64,000 bases of DNA. Origin: Dehalococcoidia bacterium. GTDB lineage: Bacteria; Chloroflexota; Dehalococcoidia; GIF9; UBA5629. The stretch is from positions 248,001-312,000 of the forward strand of contig JBAZEK010000001.1 of the NCBI GenBank assembly GCA_041653995.1, in the 5' to 3' direction. Below are positions 52,594-61,576 of the stretch, piece after piece. Positions within the stretch are counted from its first letter, which is position 1. Each line of letters opens with the position of its first letter. The notes under the pieces were generated by a model. It had not been told where the DNA came from, did not search any database, and was given only the letters and a program-made list of their open reading frames with translations. Position numbers and translations under genes: made by a program.

Positions 52594-54372
52594 CTACACG
52601 GGCAGGGCAAAACTGAATGTGCTGCCCTTGCCCCATTCGCTCTCGACCCAGATCCTCCCACCCAGGAGTTCCAGGATTTTGCTGCAGATCGATAGCCCCA
52701 GCCCGGTGCCTTCGTGCTGTCTGACCAGACCGCTGTCGACCTGATAGAAAGGTTTGAACAGATTCTCCATATCCTGATCCTTGATTCCCATACCCGTATC
52801 GATAACACGGGTTAGTATCTCTCCGTTTTCAAGAGAACATTTCACGCGGACATATCCATGCTCTGTGAACTTGATAGCATTGCTCATGAGGTTGTAGATC
52901 ACCTGTTCCACGCGCCTCTGGTCGCTGGTGATCGTTCCAACCTCGGGAGATAGCTCCACCTCCAGGGCAATCCCTTTTTTATCGGCCAGCGGCTGCATGC
53001 TTCCTGTGACTTTATCGATGGCCGCGCGCATATTGCAGGGCTCCCGTGAGACTGTTAATTGACCTGCCTCTATCTTGGAAATGTCCAGCACATCGTTGAT
53101 CAGATTAAGCAGGTGCGCAGAGCTATTGCGCACCATACCCATCTGCTTCTTCTGTTCCTCATTCAGAGGGCCGACCAGTTCCTGCTGAAGTATCCCTGTG
53201 AAACCGATAATTGAATTGAGCGGTGTACGTAACTCGTGAGACATGGTGGCGAGAAAAGCTGATTTGACCCGGTCGGCTGACTCGGCCGCCTCCTTTGCAT
53301 CCTGCAGCTCGCAGTTGGCGACTGCCAGTTCAAGGTACTTCTGCTCAAGCTCGGCCGTCCTTTCCTCGACCAGTTTCTCCAGGCGATATCTGTATTTCGC
53401 CAGCTGTTCCTCCGCCCGTTTGCGGACTGCGACCTCATCCGTGAGTTCTCGCGTCCTGGCCCTGACCTGCGACCTTAGGATAAAACTGCCGCCGGCAAAC
53501 AGCAATACAAGCCCTCCTACGGAAGCCAGGACCCAGACAACCCAGCCGGGAAGCACGGGTGTTACAGCCGACTTAACAGCCATCCACTTATCCAGAGACT
53601 GGTAGTAGATTGAGCCGTTGTCCTGCTTCAAAGCTTTCACGCGGCGGTCTATTTTCTCTATGAGAGACGGAGTCGATGCGGAGTCTTTGGTCAAAGCGAA
53701 ATAGAGGAGCGCAGGCTGGAAGATGATAGGCGTTTTAATGAGGCCGTAATCCGTTTCATGTTGATAGCCGAAATCCTTGCTGGTTACTCCTGCGTCGGCT
53801 TCACCTTTTGCCACGAGCTCAAAAACTGTGTTATAGCTGTCCACCTCGGTATACTTGCAGTTAATATTGTACGATTTAATGATCTCTTTTATTCCATCGG
53901 ATCCTTCAACGTTGATGCTGCCCCTTAATACTGCGATGGTTTTTCCTTCCAGGTCGAGGATTGAGTTGATATCAACGCCTTTTCGCGTATATACCCTGGA
54001 CCAGCTTATATAGACCGTTTCGTGCGAAAAGGCATATTTATCGTTGCGCTCCTCCGTGTAGGCGACGTCGGGCATGATATCGATCTCGTTATTCTCCAGC
54101 ATTTCCAGGCATTCGGTCCATGTGCCGTGCCTGTATTCAAGAGTCCACCCTTCCTGCGATGCGATGTAGCCAATGATATCCGGCCAGAATCCGGCGGGTT
54201 TCCCTGCATCATCGGTGAAGATTTTAGGCTGATTTTCGTATATACCGACCCTGACGATTATTGAATCGTCAGCTGCAACTGCTCCGCCCCAGATGGAAAT
54301 CAATAAAACAAGAAAGATTACGACGGGGAGTAATCTATATAAGCAAACCCTTAGTGCAGATGCTATTTGCAC
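52594..54372 (-). CDS. Histidine kinase with periplasmic solute-binding (SBP_bac_3) sensor
   Basis: 592 residues. Signal/anchor helix (10-33); SBP_bac_3 domain (about 38-265: VRVGIYENQPKIFTDDAGKP, GTWTECLEMLENNEIDIMPD, EADAGVTSKDFG); membrane helix (276-300); coiled coil (305-370); HisKA with SHELRTPLNSIIGF (His379); HATPase with NLMSNAIKFTEHG, DTGMGIKD and GTGLGLSICSKILELLGG. It probably senses an amino acid or similar small ligand outside the cell and phosphorylates the two regulators encoded directly downstream. The GTG start has GGAG upstream. Confidence 0.92.
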   Translation of the reverse strand: MQIASALRVCLYRLLPVVIFLVLLISIWGGAVAADDSIIVRVGIYENQPKIFTDDAGKPAGFWPDIIGYIASQEGWTLEYRHGTWTECLEMLENNEIDIMPDVAYTEERNDKYAFSHETVYISWSRVYTRKGVDINSILDLEGKTIAVLRGSINVEGSDGIKEIIKSYNINCKYTEVDSYNTVFELVAKGEADAGVTSKDFGYQHETDYGLIKTPIIFQPALLYFALTKDSASTPSLIEKIDRRVKALKQDNGSIYYQSLDKWMAVKSAVTPVLPGWVVWVLASVGGLVLLFAGGSFILRSQVRARTRELTDEVAVRKRAEEQLAKYRYRLEKLVEERTAELEQKYLELAVANCELQDAKEAAESADRVKSAFLATMSHELRTPLNSIIGFTGILQQELVGPLNEEQKKQMGMVRNSSAHLLNLINDVLDISKIEAGQLTVSREPCNMRAAIDKVTGSMQPLADKKGIALEVELSPEVGTITSDQRRVEQVIYNLMSNAIKFTEHGYVRVKCSLENGEILTRVIDTGMGIKDQDMENLFKPFYQVDSGLVRQHEGTGLGLSICSKILELLGGRIWVESEWGKGSTFSFALPV

Positions 54373-54430
54373 AATTTTACTCCGTGAACGTACTTCTCAT
54401 ATGTTTAAATTAATATTACTATAACCTGGA

Positions 54431-55891
54431 TTATTCATCGAGTTTGAATCCCTTTTCCCTGAAAAGCCTGACGCAGGCATCGACGACGTCCGCATCGTAT
54501 GACTTCTCTTTGTTATTCGATATCTCTTCCAATGCTTTGTCTATTCCCAGGGCGGCGCGGTAAGGCCGATGGGCTGCCATAGCTTCAACCACATCAGCCA
54601 CTGTCAGAATCCGCGTGTACAGCAATATTTCATCTCCTTTCAGTCTGTTGGGATAACCGGAACCGTCCAGCTTTTCATGGTGCTGCAATACAATTTGAGC
54701 AATCGGCCACGGGAAATTAATCGTCTTTAAAATATCATGGCCATATTGAGAATGGGTCTTTATTATCTCGAATTCCAGGTCACTCAATCTGCCCGGCCGG
54801 GAGAGTATGTCGGCAGGCACATATATCTTTCCGATATCGTGAATAATCCCTGCGATATGGGTTACGCGGACCTGTTCATCGGTCAGGTTCATCTCCCTGG
54901 CGATGCTCTCCGCTATCCTGGCGACACGGATCTGGTGCCCTGCCGTATAGCGATCTTTTATCTCGACAATGGTGCTGAATGCCAGTATTGTCTGCTCAAA
55001 GGTTTGGTTCAGTACCTCGTAACTTTGCTGCAGGTTTTGCTGTGCGGTATAGCGCGCTATAACCTGGCCCAGGCGCTCGCATACAGCTGCCAGCATGCTG
55101 TGTTCCTCCGGGAGGAAAAGCAATTCAGCGCTCTCCGCCCTTGCTTCGAGATAGCATACTTCCAGACGGCCGATCTCTTTGTCCTGGCTTTTGATTGTGC
55201 CGGCGATTATATAGGGCGTTTCCTTCCAGTTAGGCGTTGCGTATATATTGTTATCGGTAATCAGCCGGGCACATGCGATATCGGGATGCTGGAAACCGTC
55301 CGGAACCAGGTTCACCACGTCCCTGTAGATGGTTTCAAGCGAAGTGATTTTCTCGCTGATAAGGCGGGAGACTCCATAAAGACAATTTAATTCCTTAACC
55401 CTTTCCCGTAAATCAGCGGTTCGCTTATTTACCTCGGATTCCAGTAAAAAACTGTATTTTTCCAGATCTTTTTCGGTTCTGAACAGGTCTTCAAATGCCA
55501 GGAGGTTGTCTTTAGCGGCCTGTTCCCGCATCTGTGCCCCGGTGAATTCAGCGCCGTGTGTTTTCAATATGAGAATTCTTCTGTTGTCCAGATTTCGTGC
55601 GCTCGCTTCGAACCAGCAGGTTTCTCCAGTCGGCATGACCTCGCTCCAGATGCCGGAATCAACTTTTGTTGCGGTCCCTTCATGCCAGAAAGGTATCGCA
55701 TCCGTGAGAAAGTTCCCCAGGTAGTCAAGTTCGTCCTGGTGTGTGACGGCATCGGCAGCAGTGGAATCGGGAAAATAATAGTGCAGCCAATTTGATCTGG
55801 AAGATAGCAATCTAAAGGAGCGGTCTTGGACGTATTCAAGGACGGCTAAATTAAGAGCATCCAGAAGTTTAAAATAAAAATTGTCGTCCAT
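54431..55891 (-). CDS. PAS/GAF-like sensor with HD-GYP output
   Basis: 486 residues, soluble. N-terminal PAS-like domain (1-115), coiled coil (about 125-165), GAF-like domain (about 165-295: LNCLYGVSRLISEKITSLE, IGRLEVCYLE) and HD-GYP (about 300-486) with HDIGKIYVPADIL and HHEKLDGSGYPNRLKGD. Catalytic residues are intact. It starts 27 bases after the Ras-like GTPase gene and 58 bases before the kinase gene, linking the GTPase module to the two-component module. Confidence 0.87.
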   Translation of the reverse strand: MDDNFYFKLLDALNLAVLEYVQDRSFRLLSSRSNWLHYYFPDSTAADAVTHQDELDYLGNFLTDAIPFWHEGTATKVDSGIWSEVMPTGETCWFEASARNLDNRRILILKTHGAEFTGAQMREQAAKDNLLAFEDLFRTEKDLEKYSFLLESEVNKRTADLRERVKELNCLYGVSRLISEKITSLETIYRDVVNLVPDGFQHPDIACARLITDNNIYATPNWKETPYIIAGTIKSQDKEIGRLEVCYLEARAESAELLFLPEEHSMLAAVCERLGQVIARYTAQQNLQQSYEVLNQTFEQTILAFSTIVEIKDRYTAGHQIRVARIAESIAREMNLTDEQVRVTHIAGIIHDIGKIYVPADILSRPGRLSDLEFEIIKTHSQYGHDILKTINFPWPIAQIVLQHHEKLDGSGYPNRLKGDEILLYTRILTVADVVEAMAAHRPYRAALGIDKALEEISNNKEKSYDADVVDACVRLFREKGFKLDE

Positions 55892-55918
55892 TTAGTCAAA
55901 TAAACGTGGTACTCATTT

Positions 55919-56410
55919 TTACAGCATCTTGAGTGCCAGCCTGTTGAACGCTTCTTCGACGTTCTCCCCTGTCTTGGCGCTGGTTTTGAAGATATCCCAG
56001 CCTTCGTGGCTCAGCTTATCGATTGCCGATTCCTGTACATCCCATTGTCCGGTGAGATCCATCTTATTCATAAGCAGGACAAACGGCACATCGCGAAAAG
56101 CCTGTCCAACGGTTTTCTGGATATTGATAGCGGTATCGAGAGTACCGGTGCGAGTCTTGTCTGCCACGAGCAAGTAGCCTGACATGCCGCGTAAATAGGT
56201 GCCCTGAATCTGATGAAAGCCGTTTTCTCCGGCGATATCCCAGATGACAAGAGTCAGGCTCTGGTTCTTCAGTTCGATGACCTTCTTTTCTATTTTGACG
56301 CCGATGGTCGTCATGTATTTATCTGAGAACATATTTTCCACAAAGCGGCGGACGAGACTGCTCTTGCCGACAGCGAAGGAACCTAACATGCATATTTTCT
56401 TCTGGATCAT
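55919..56410 (-). CDS. Ras/Rab-like small GTPase
   Basis: 163 residues. All five G boxes are visible: GSFAVGKSS (10-18), switch I Thr in YMTTIG, DIAGE (58-62), NKMDL (115-119) and TSAK (143-146). The Gln of DxxGQ is replaced by Glu, so intrinsic hydrolysis may be altered. No lipidation signal is seen. Bacterial Ras-like proteins usually pair with roadblock/longin-type regulators; the upstream tail-anchored protein may be that partner. Cytoplasmic switch of unknown output. Confidence 0.9.
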   Translation of the reverse strand: MIQKKICMLGSFAVGKSSLVRRFVENMFSDKYMTTIGVKIEKKVIELKNQSLTLVIWDIAGENGFHQIQGTYLRGMSGYLLVADKTRTGTLDTAINIQKTVGQAFRDVPFVLLMNKMDLTGQWDVQESAIDKLSHEGWDIFKTSAKTGENVEEAFNRLALKML

Positions 56411-56483
56411 GAAGTCTCGTCTCCCTTACTGTAATTCAACAGGCGCCCCGATATTCATAAATTAGCGGCGTCCGCTGTTCCCA

Positions 56484-57500
56484 TCATAATATCGATAAAA
56501 TAAACCCGACGATTATTATTACTATACAAAGAGCCGCCGCGATATAGATAAATAGTACTACATTCTCCGGCCTCTTCTTCTTCCCCTTGTTTTTAACCGG
56601 AACAGCTACTGCTTTGTTGGATCTATTATCGGTTTTCTGAGCCTGTGTAAGACAGTACATAAGATCCGGTTTACACGGTTCGAAGGGCGAGGCATCGCCC
56701 TTAAAACCTTCCAGCGCCAAATTGTACTCGAACTCGATGTTTTCCAGGATTTCCTTCAGGACAGTCCTCAACTCGGATGGCGGATTGCCCCTGATTACGG
56801 ATGCCAGGACAGTTCTGGGACCCTGCTCGATCCAGATGGCCAACTCGCCCATATTTAGGTTCTGAAGGGAGCTATCCTCCCTGGCGGCAAACGAATCATT
56901 TACGAAATCCTGGATGGCCGTCAGCATGGCAGATACCATATCGGCGTCTTTAAGGTCAACCGATTCAGCCGCTACATGTTGCAGCACCAGTCCGGTTTCT
57001 CTATGAATCAGGAAAATCTGCTCCATGCGATAGACCAATGTGTGCATGAGCACAATTTCAGCAAAGGGCCTTCCCGTTCTGAATGATTCCAGCCTCCATT
57101 GGATGCCCCGCCAGCTGAAAGTATATTCCAGAGTATTGCTCATGGATTCGACCATGGCCCTCAGGGATTCCGCGATCGACCTGCGGATAGCCGGACCTAT
57201 GATGGGGAATATGGAATCCGCTAAAAACTTGGGGTCGCGTTTGACCGAGTCTCTGATAACCTCCTCTATGGTGGGCAGGAGGGCTGTGGCCAGTTTGCGG
57301 TCTATGGAGGCTCTGATCACTATAGCTTCGGCAATAACCCTGCTCAGCTCCTCAGCACGAATTTTGGGATCATCCATCCTTTCTTTCAGTTCGTTTATCT
57401 CGAACTGCTCGGGAGCCAATATCAATGAGCGCAGGGAATTAAGTTCATCGGAATCATGCACGCCGTCTCTTCCCTTATTGCCAGCTGAAATATCGGCCAT
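56484..57500 (-). CDS. Tail-anchored protein, possible roadblock/longin-like GTPase partner
   Basis: 338 residues. Helical N-terminal half (1-140: FEINELKERMDDPKIRAEEL, repeated helix segments). A central region (about 150-250: MEQIFLIHRETGLVLQHVA, DADMVSAMLTAIQDFVNDSF, LNMGELAIWIEQGP) has the strand-helix pattern of roadblock/longin domains. A C-terminal membrane helix (about 316-337) follows a basic KNKGKKKRPEN segment. It would face the cytoplasm. It starts two bases after the coiled-coil gene ends and precedes the Ras-like GTPase. The domain call is by pattern only. Confidence 0.7.
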   Translation of the reverse strand: MADISAGNKGRDGVHDSDELNSLRSLILAPEQFEINELKERMDDPKIRAEELSRVIAEAIVIRASIDRKLATALLPTIEEVIRDSVKRDPKFLADSIFPIIGPAIRRSIAESLRAMVESMSNTLEYTFSWRGIQWRLESFRTGRPFAEIVLMHTLVYRMEQIFLIHRETGLVLQHVAAESVDLKDADMVSAMLTAIQDFVNDSFAAREDSSLQNLNMGELAIWIEQGPRTVLASVIRGNPPSELRTVLKEILENIEFEYNLALEGFKGDASPFEPCKPDLMYCLTQAQKTDNRSNKAVAVPVKNKGKKKRPENVVLFIYIAAALCIVIIIVGFILSIL

Positions 57501-57502
57501 GT

Positions 57503-58216
57503 CTATTTACCCCCGGCATCAGCCTTGTGCTCTTTGCCTTCGATGCCTGTTGCGGCATTATGCAGGAATTTTGCCAGGGAGACACGGTCCATTTTTTGCC
57601 TGTCGAGTTGCTCAAGGCTGCGCGCTGATTCTGATCTGGCAGTATCGATGTGTTTAGTCAACGATGCGATGTCAGCATCCAACCGTTTATTAATCTCCGC
57701 AACTGCTTTTGATAGTCGTTCCTCCAGACTGCTGAAAATCTGACTGTATTCGTTCTTCTGTTGATTGAACTGGCGGGCGGTCTCCTTTTTCATCTCTGAG
57801 ATGGCCTCATCGAGATGTTGTTCGAGTTGCTTGAATCTCTTCTCATTGTCAGTCGTATGTAAATCGATTTTACGCTCGGTGTCACGGCTGATGTCCGAGA
57901 TATTTTTTACCAGCAGTTCCTCCAACCTTGCGAACTTCTTATCATTTTCCTGCTGTAGGCTGGCAAATTTAGCGGCCGTCTCTTTGCTCAGTTCGGTGAT
58001 ATTCTTGACCAGGAGCTCTTCAAGCTGGGTGAGCCTTCTCTCATACTCCTGCCGCTGTGCGCCGAACAGTATTTCCCTTATTTGGTCCACACGCTCCCCG
58101 CTCTCCGCCGGCGCATTAACGGACAAGGGTGATTTGCTCGCTGTTTGCAGATTAGCGTAGGTGGAAGGAGCCGCCGTTTTCCTCACGCCGTCATCAACCT
58201 TCTTGCGAATCGTCAT
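57503..58216 (-). CDS. Coiled-coil protein
   Basis: 237 residues, charged and almost wholly helical between about 40 and 215, with heptad-like repeats (LTQLEELLVKNITELSKETA, ARLEELLVKNISDISRDTE). LEELLVKNI is used twice, indicating internal duplication. There is no membrane helix or known domain. It heads the block with the tail-anchored protein and the GTPase and probably acts as a cytoplasmic scaffold. AGGAG lies before the ATG. Confidence 0.75.
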   Translation of the reverse strand: MTIRKKVDDGVRKTAAPSTYANLQTASKSPLSVNAPAESGERVDQIREILFGAQRQEYERRLTQLEELLVKNITELSKETAAKFASLQQENDKKFARLEELLVKNISDISRDTERKIDLHTTDNEKRFKQLEQHLDEAISEMKKETARQFNQQKNEYSQIFSSLEERLSKAVAEINKRLDADIASLTKHIDTARSESARSLEQLDRQKMDRVSLAKFLHNAATGIEGKEHKADAGGK

Positions 58217-58334
58217 ATTAGTTCTCCTATCTCAAGATTAGATATAAGCCCTAATGTGAACCAGATAAGTCTAATAGCAACGTATCATAAAATGCCAATT
58301 AAATCAATGCTGTGCGCGACATTTCTCACGTAAG

Positions 58335-58372
58335 TGGCGCATTTGATAAATTTGTGCCATATGCAATACGAT
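58335..58372 (+). promoter_or_regulatory. Candidate promoter with overlapping dyad operator
   Basis: TTGATA (58343-58348), 18 bases, TACGAT (58367-58372). A dyad TGGCGCA (58335-58341) and TGTGCCA (58353-58359), one mismatch, flanks and overlaps the -35, as for a repressor site. It lies 54 bases before the nitroreductase start. Confidence 0.35.
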
Positions 58373-58425
58373 TAACGCAATACCGGCATGAGTTGCTGCC
58401 CGGAAATAATACTGGGGGGAGATCA

Positions 58426-59349
58426 ATGGATTCACATAGTAATATAAACGCCTGCGGAGACGGAAAGACACCGGAGCGGATTACGCACACAGTTGATTTA
58501 ACTACCTGTAAGAAATGCCATCTGTGCGCCGAGATCTGCCCGGCTGGAATTATCAGGGCGGACGATGAAGCCAGGTTTCTGGCTGACAGAATACATCTGT
58601 GCATCCACTGCGGCCAGTGTATGGCCGCCTGCCCGACCAGTTCCATATTCATCGAAGGTCTCAGCTATGAGAGGGATTTCTTCGAGCTGCCTCAGCGCAA
58701 GGAAAGCTGGCAACAGACTTTTTTAGATCTGATCAGTTCACGCCGCTCCATACGAAAATTTCAGGACAGGCCGGTTCCGCGTGAGCTGCTGGAGAAGATC
58801 GTCCAGGCCGTAACGTTTGCGCCTCCCGGATTCACGCCGCTCACCGTCGAGCTGACAGGGGTGAATGATCGCGATCTGATCAGGCGGGCCGTTCCTGTGA
58901 TGGCTGAAATGTACGACATGTTGCTCAAGATGCAGGCCAATGCGGAATCCAGGGCCGTATTAGAGAAGATGGTGGGAAAAGATACATATCAGGTGCTCGT
59001 CGATCATGTGCTGCCGCTCATGCAGGTCAGGATGGCGGCTTTGAAGGCAGGCACCGAAGATACCATCGCCCGCGGAGCGCCGTGCATGATCCTTTTCCAC
59101 GCCCCTGTTCAGAATGAGGATATATTTATTGAGCTGGCGTATGCGTTGCTTGCCGCGCACTCACTCGGCCTCGGCGCGTGCGCCGTGGGCCTGATACCGC
59201 CACCTATCAACAGGAATCCGGAGTTGAAGAAGATGTTCCAAGTGCCTGAAGGCAACACGGTTTTAGCCTCCATGGTGCTGGGTTATCCCAGGTATAAATA
59301 CTCCCGCGGCATCCGCAGGAGCCCGGCCGGTCTGACATGGATAGAATAA
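58426..59349 (+). CDS. Ferredoxin-nitroreductase fusion protein
   Basis: 307 residues. Two [4Fe-4S] motifs, CKKCHLCAEICP and CIHCGQCMAACP, occupy the first 85 residues. A nitroreductase domain follows (RRSIRKFQDRPVP, then APPGFTPLTVEL, AHSLGLGACAVGLIPP), FMN-binding in the family. It probably reduces a nitro compound, quinone or flavin with ferredoxin-level electrons. The ATG at 58426 has GGGGGAG upstream; a longer in-frame reading from 58312 has no homology. Confidence 0.88.
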   Translation: MDSHSNINACGDGKTPERITHTVDLTTCKKCHLCAEICPAGIIRADDEARFLADRIHLCIHCGQCMAACPTSSIFIEGLSYERDFFELPQRKESWQQTFLDLISSRRSIRKFQDRPVPRELLEKIVQAVTFAPPGFTPLTVELTGVNDRDLIRRAVPVMAEMYDMLLKMQANAESRAVLEKMVGKDTYQVLVDHVLPLMQVRMAALKAGTEDTIARGAPCMILFHAPVQNEDIFIELAYALLAAHSLGLGACAVGLIPPPINRNPELKKMFQVPEGNTVLASMVLGYPRYKYSRGIRRSPAGLTWIE

Positions 59350-59363
59350 ACGTGCCGGTTGAA

Positions 59364-59392
59364 TTGACAGCTATTTGCTAAAAATATATAGT
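59364..59392 (+). promoter_or_regulatory. Promoter for the MFS transporter gene
   Basis: TTGACA (59364-59369), 17 bases, TATAGT (59387-59392), near consensus, 66 bases before the ATG. Confidence 0.65.
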
Positions 59393-59457
59393 TGTGTCCA
59401 GCCTTTTGCCGGAAAAGACCGGCCGCTGACAAAATACTGAAAGTTTGAGGAGGCATC

Positions 59458-60747
59458 ATGCAGAGCGGGCAGGAAGATCAGGACGTCTTAATTAAAGTAT
59501 CGCGCTGGAAGGTAGGTTATACCATCGTAGTCCTGTTTATCCTTTATATGATGGACTACGCTTTACGTTCGGTCATAGGCCCAATTACCCCCGCTCTTAA
59601 ATCCAGCCTGGGTTTAAGCGACACCGAGATAGGCTGGCTGATGTCGGTGGTGCTGATCGGCGTTGCTGTTTTCGCCCTGCCTCTTTCATACCTGATGGAC
59701 CGCTGGAGGCGCGCCAAGCTGGTCTCCATCATCTCTGTTGTCTGGAGCCTGGCCAGCATATGCTCAGGATTCTGCGTCAACTTCGGGCAATTGGTAACAA
59801 CGCGTGCTGTAGTTGGAATCGGCGAGGCCGGCTTCGTTTCAGGCGGCATGGCCCTCATAGTCGGCATGGTGAAAAAGGCCAGGCGGGCTTTTGTTACTGG
59901 CATCTGGGCCGCGGCAATACCCCTCGGTTCCGCCGTCGGCTTCCTGGTTGGTGGTTGGGTAAGCAAGGATTATGGATGGCAGGCGGCCTTCTGGGCGCTG
60001 GCGGCACCGGGCGTCATCTTCGGCATACTGGCCTGGTTCCTGCCGGACTACAAAATCCATAAGGATACGCTGCAAAAAGCCGGCGGAGGGAAAACGGCTT
60101 TAACCACAACTCTTAAGGAGATGCTCAGTATCAGGACGTTGCCCATACTTTATGTCTCTGTGGCCCTGTCGATGTGTTTACAGCAGGGATCAATACCCTG
60201 GCTGACGGTACTGCTTAACCGGAATATGGGAATGGACAATGCCGTGGCTTCCACAGCCTCTTCAGGTATAGCTCTGCTGGCAGTGATCTCCATGCCGCTG
60301 GGTGGATGGGTGGCAGACCGTGTCTCGCGCCATAATCCGCGCAACAAAGTTATTGTTATGATAGCAGGATTGTGGGCATGCTCATTACTCATGGCGGCAG
60401 GCGCCTATCTGGGATCTCTGCCGATATTTGTGGCCGGCGCTTTCTTCATCCCCTTCGGAGTCTCGGCTCAACTTAATACGGTGCAGGAGATCGTGCCCAT
60501 CTACCGACGGGCTACGGCCTGGGGCCTGTATATGTTTGCCGGATACTTCCTGGGTGGAATGTGGGGGCCCATCATTATGGGGGCGGTCTCCGATGTGGCG
60601 GGCATACAGAACGCCTATATAGTAATCTGCGCAATCGGTATTGCCTCTTCGCTGGGGCTGTTGTGGGCCTGCCGGCACTTTAACGCCGACTACCAGCGCG
60701 CCCGTGATGTGGACCGCTCCATGGGGTTATTGGAAACAAGCAAATAA
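59458..60747 (+). CDS. Major facilitator superfamily transporter
   Basis: 429 residues, 12 transmembrane helices. The loop 2-3 motif appears as LSYLMDRWRRAKLVSIIS; VGIGEAGFVSGGMALIVGMV matches the family's helix 4, and GGWVADRVSRHNPRNKV repeats the motif in the second half. It resembles organic-anion/hexuronate-type MFS members, but the substrate cannot be told. GAGGAGG precedes the ATG. Confidence 0.87.
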   Translation: MQSGQEDQDVLIKVSRWKVGYTIVVLFILYMMDYALRSVIGPITPALKSSLGLSDTEIGWLMSVVLIGVAVFALPLSYLMDRWRRAKLVSIISVVWSLASICSGFCVNFGQLVTTRAVVGIGEAGFVSGGMALIVGMVKKARRAFVTGIWAAAIPLGSAVGFLVGGWVSKDYGWQAAFWALAAPGVIFGILAWFLPDYKIHKDTLQKAGGGKTALTTTLKEMLSIRTLPILYVSVALSMCLQQGSIPWLTVLLNRNMGMDNAVASTASSGIALLAVISMPLGGWVADRVSRHNPRNKVIVMIAGLWACSLLMAAGAYLGSLPIFVAGAFFIPFGVSAQLNTVQEIVPIYRRATAWGLYMFAGYFLGGMWGPIIMGAVSDVAGIQNAYIVICAIGIASSLGLLWACRHFNADYQRARDVDRSMGLLETSK

Positions 60748-60875
60748 CTACATTGCTTAGCATAGTATATGCGGGCGCCGAGGTAGCTATGCCCGTATAA
60801 TTCCCTGCTTGATGTATCAGCTTTTTTCTTGAACCGATTGGAAAATGCCGGTTATTATATTATGCTTATGGTGTC

Positions 60876-61514
60876 ATGGGGTGGACCGTGGAAGTAGCCA
60901 TCTGGACTATGGTCGGGCTGATACTGGGGTGCCTGCCTTTTTCCTACTGGGTGGGCCGCGTGTTTGTGCGCAAAGATATCAGACGTTACGGTGACGGCAA
61001 CCCGGGCGCCACAAATGTTTTTAATGCCGGCGGGCCCGTGTTGTATGTCCTCGCGATACTGCTGGACGCTTTCAAAGCGGCTTTGCCGGTGTGGCTTTCC
61101 CAGCAGGTCTCACAAGTGACAGGGCTGGCTATGTTACCGGTGGCGCTGGCGCCGCTGGTGGGCAATATTTTTTCACCCTTCCTGCGGTTCAACGGGGGAA
61201 CCGGTGTGGCGGTGGTCTACGGCACATGGCTGGCGCTGACCGGGTGGCAGGGGCCTGTAATCATTGCTGCTTCTTTCGGTCTCCTCTTTATCTTCATCAG
61301 GGAGACTCCCTGGTGCGTGATCATCGGGATGACCATGGTTACGATATTCCTGTTGATCACGCAGTATCCGTACTATATGGCGTGTGTGTCTGCCGGGCAG
61401 GCAGCGCTCATGGGATACAGGCGCAGGCAGAGCTTCTCACACTGGCCGAAGATGCAGAAATGGGTCGACGTGCTGTCAGGCAGGAATAAGACAGATACAC
61501 ATCTGCAATCCTGA
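60876..61514 (+). CDS. PlsY-like glycerol-3-phosphate acyltransferase, divergent
   Basis: 212 residues, about five to six helices. PlsY motifs: GCLPFSYWVGR, GDGNPGATNVFNAGG, and GNIFSPFLRFNGGTGVA. In PlsY the last reads GGKGVAT; here Lys is replaced by Thr, so catalysis may be altered or this may be a paralogue. In the family the enzyme transfers acyl groups from acyl-phosphate to glycerol-3-phosphate at the inner membrane. There is no strong ribosome-binding site before the ATG at 60876. It converges on the large secreted-protein gene. Confidence 0.8.
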   Translation: MGWTVEVAIWTMVGLILGCLPFSYWVGRVFVRKDIRRYGDGNPGATNVFNAGGPVLYVLAILLDAFKAALPVWLSQQVSQVTGLAMLPVALAPLVGNIFSPFLRFNGGTGVAVVYGTWLALTGWQGPVIIAASFGLLFIFIRETPWCVIIGMTMVTIFLLITQYPYYMACVSAGQAALMGYRRRQSFSHWPKMQKWVDVLSGRNKTDTHLQS

Positions 61515-61576
61515 CGCATATACCGGCGCCTGCGATAGCACAGGCACGTTGATCATTTGTTTCAGCACAGTTTAAT

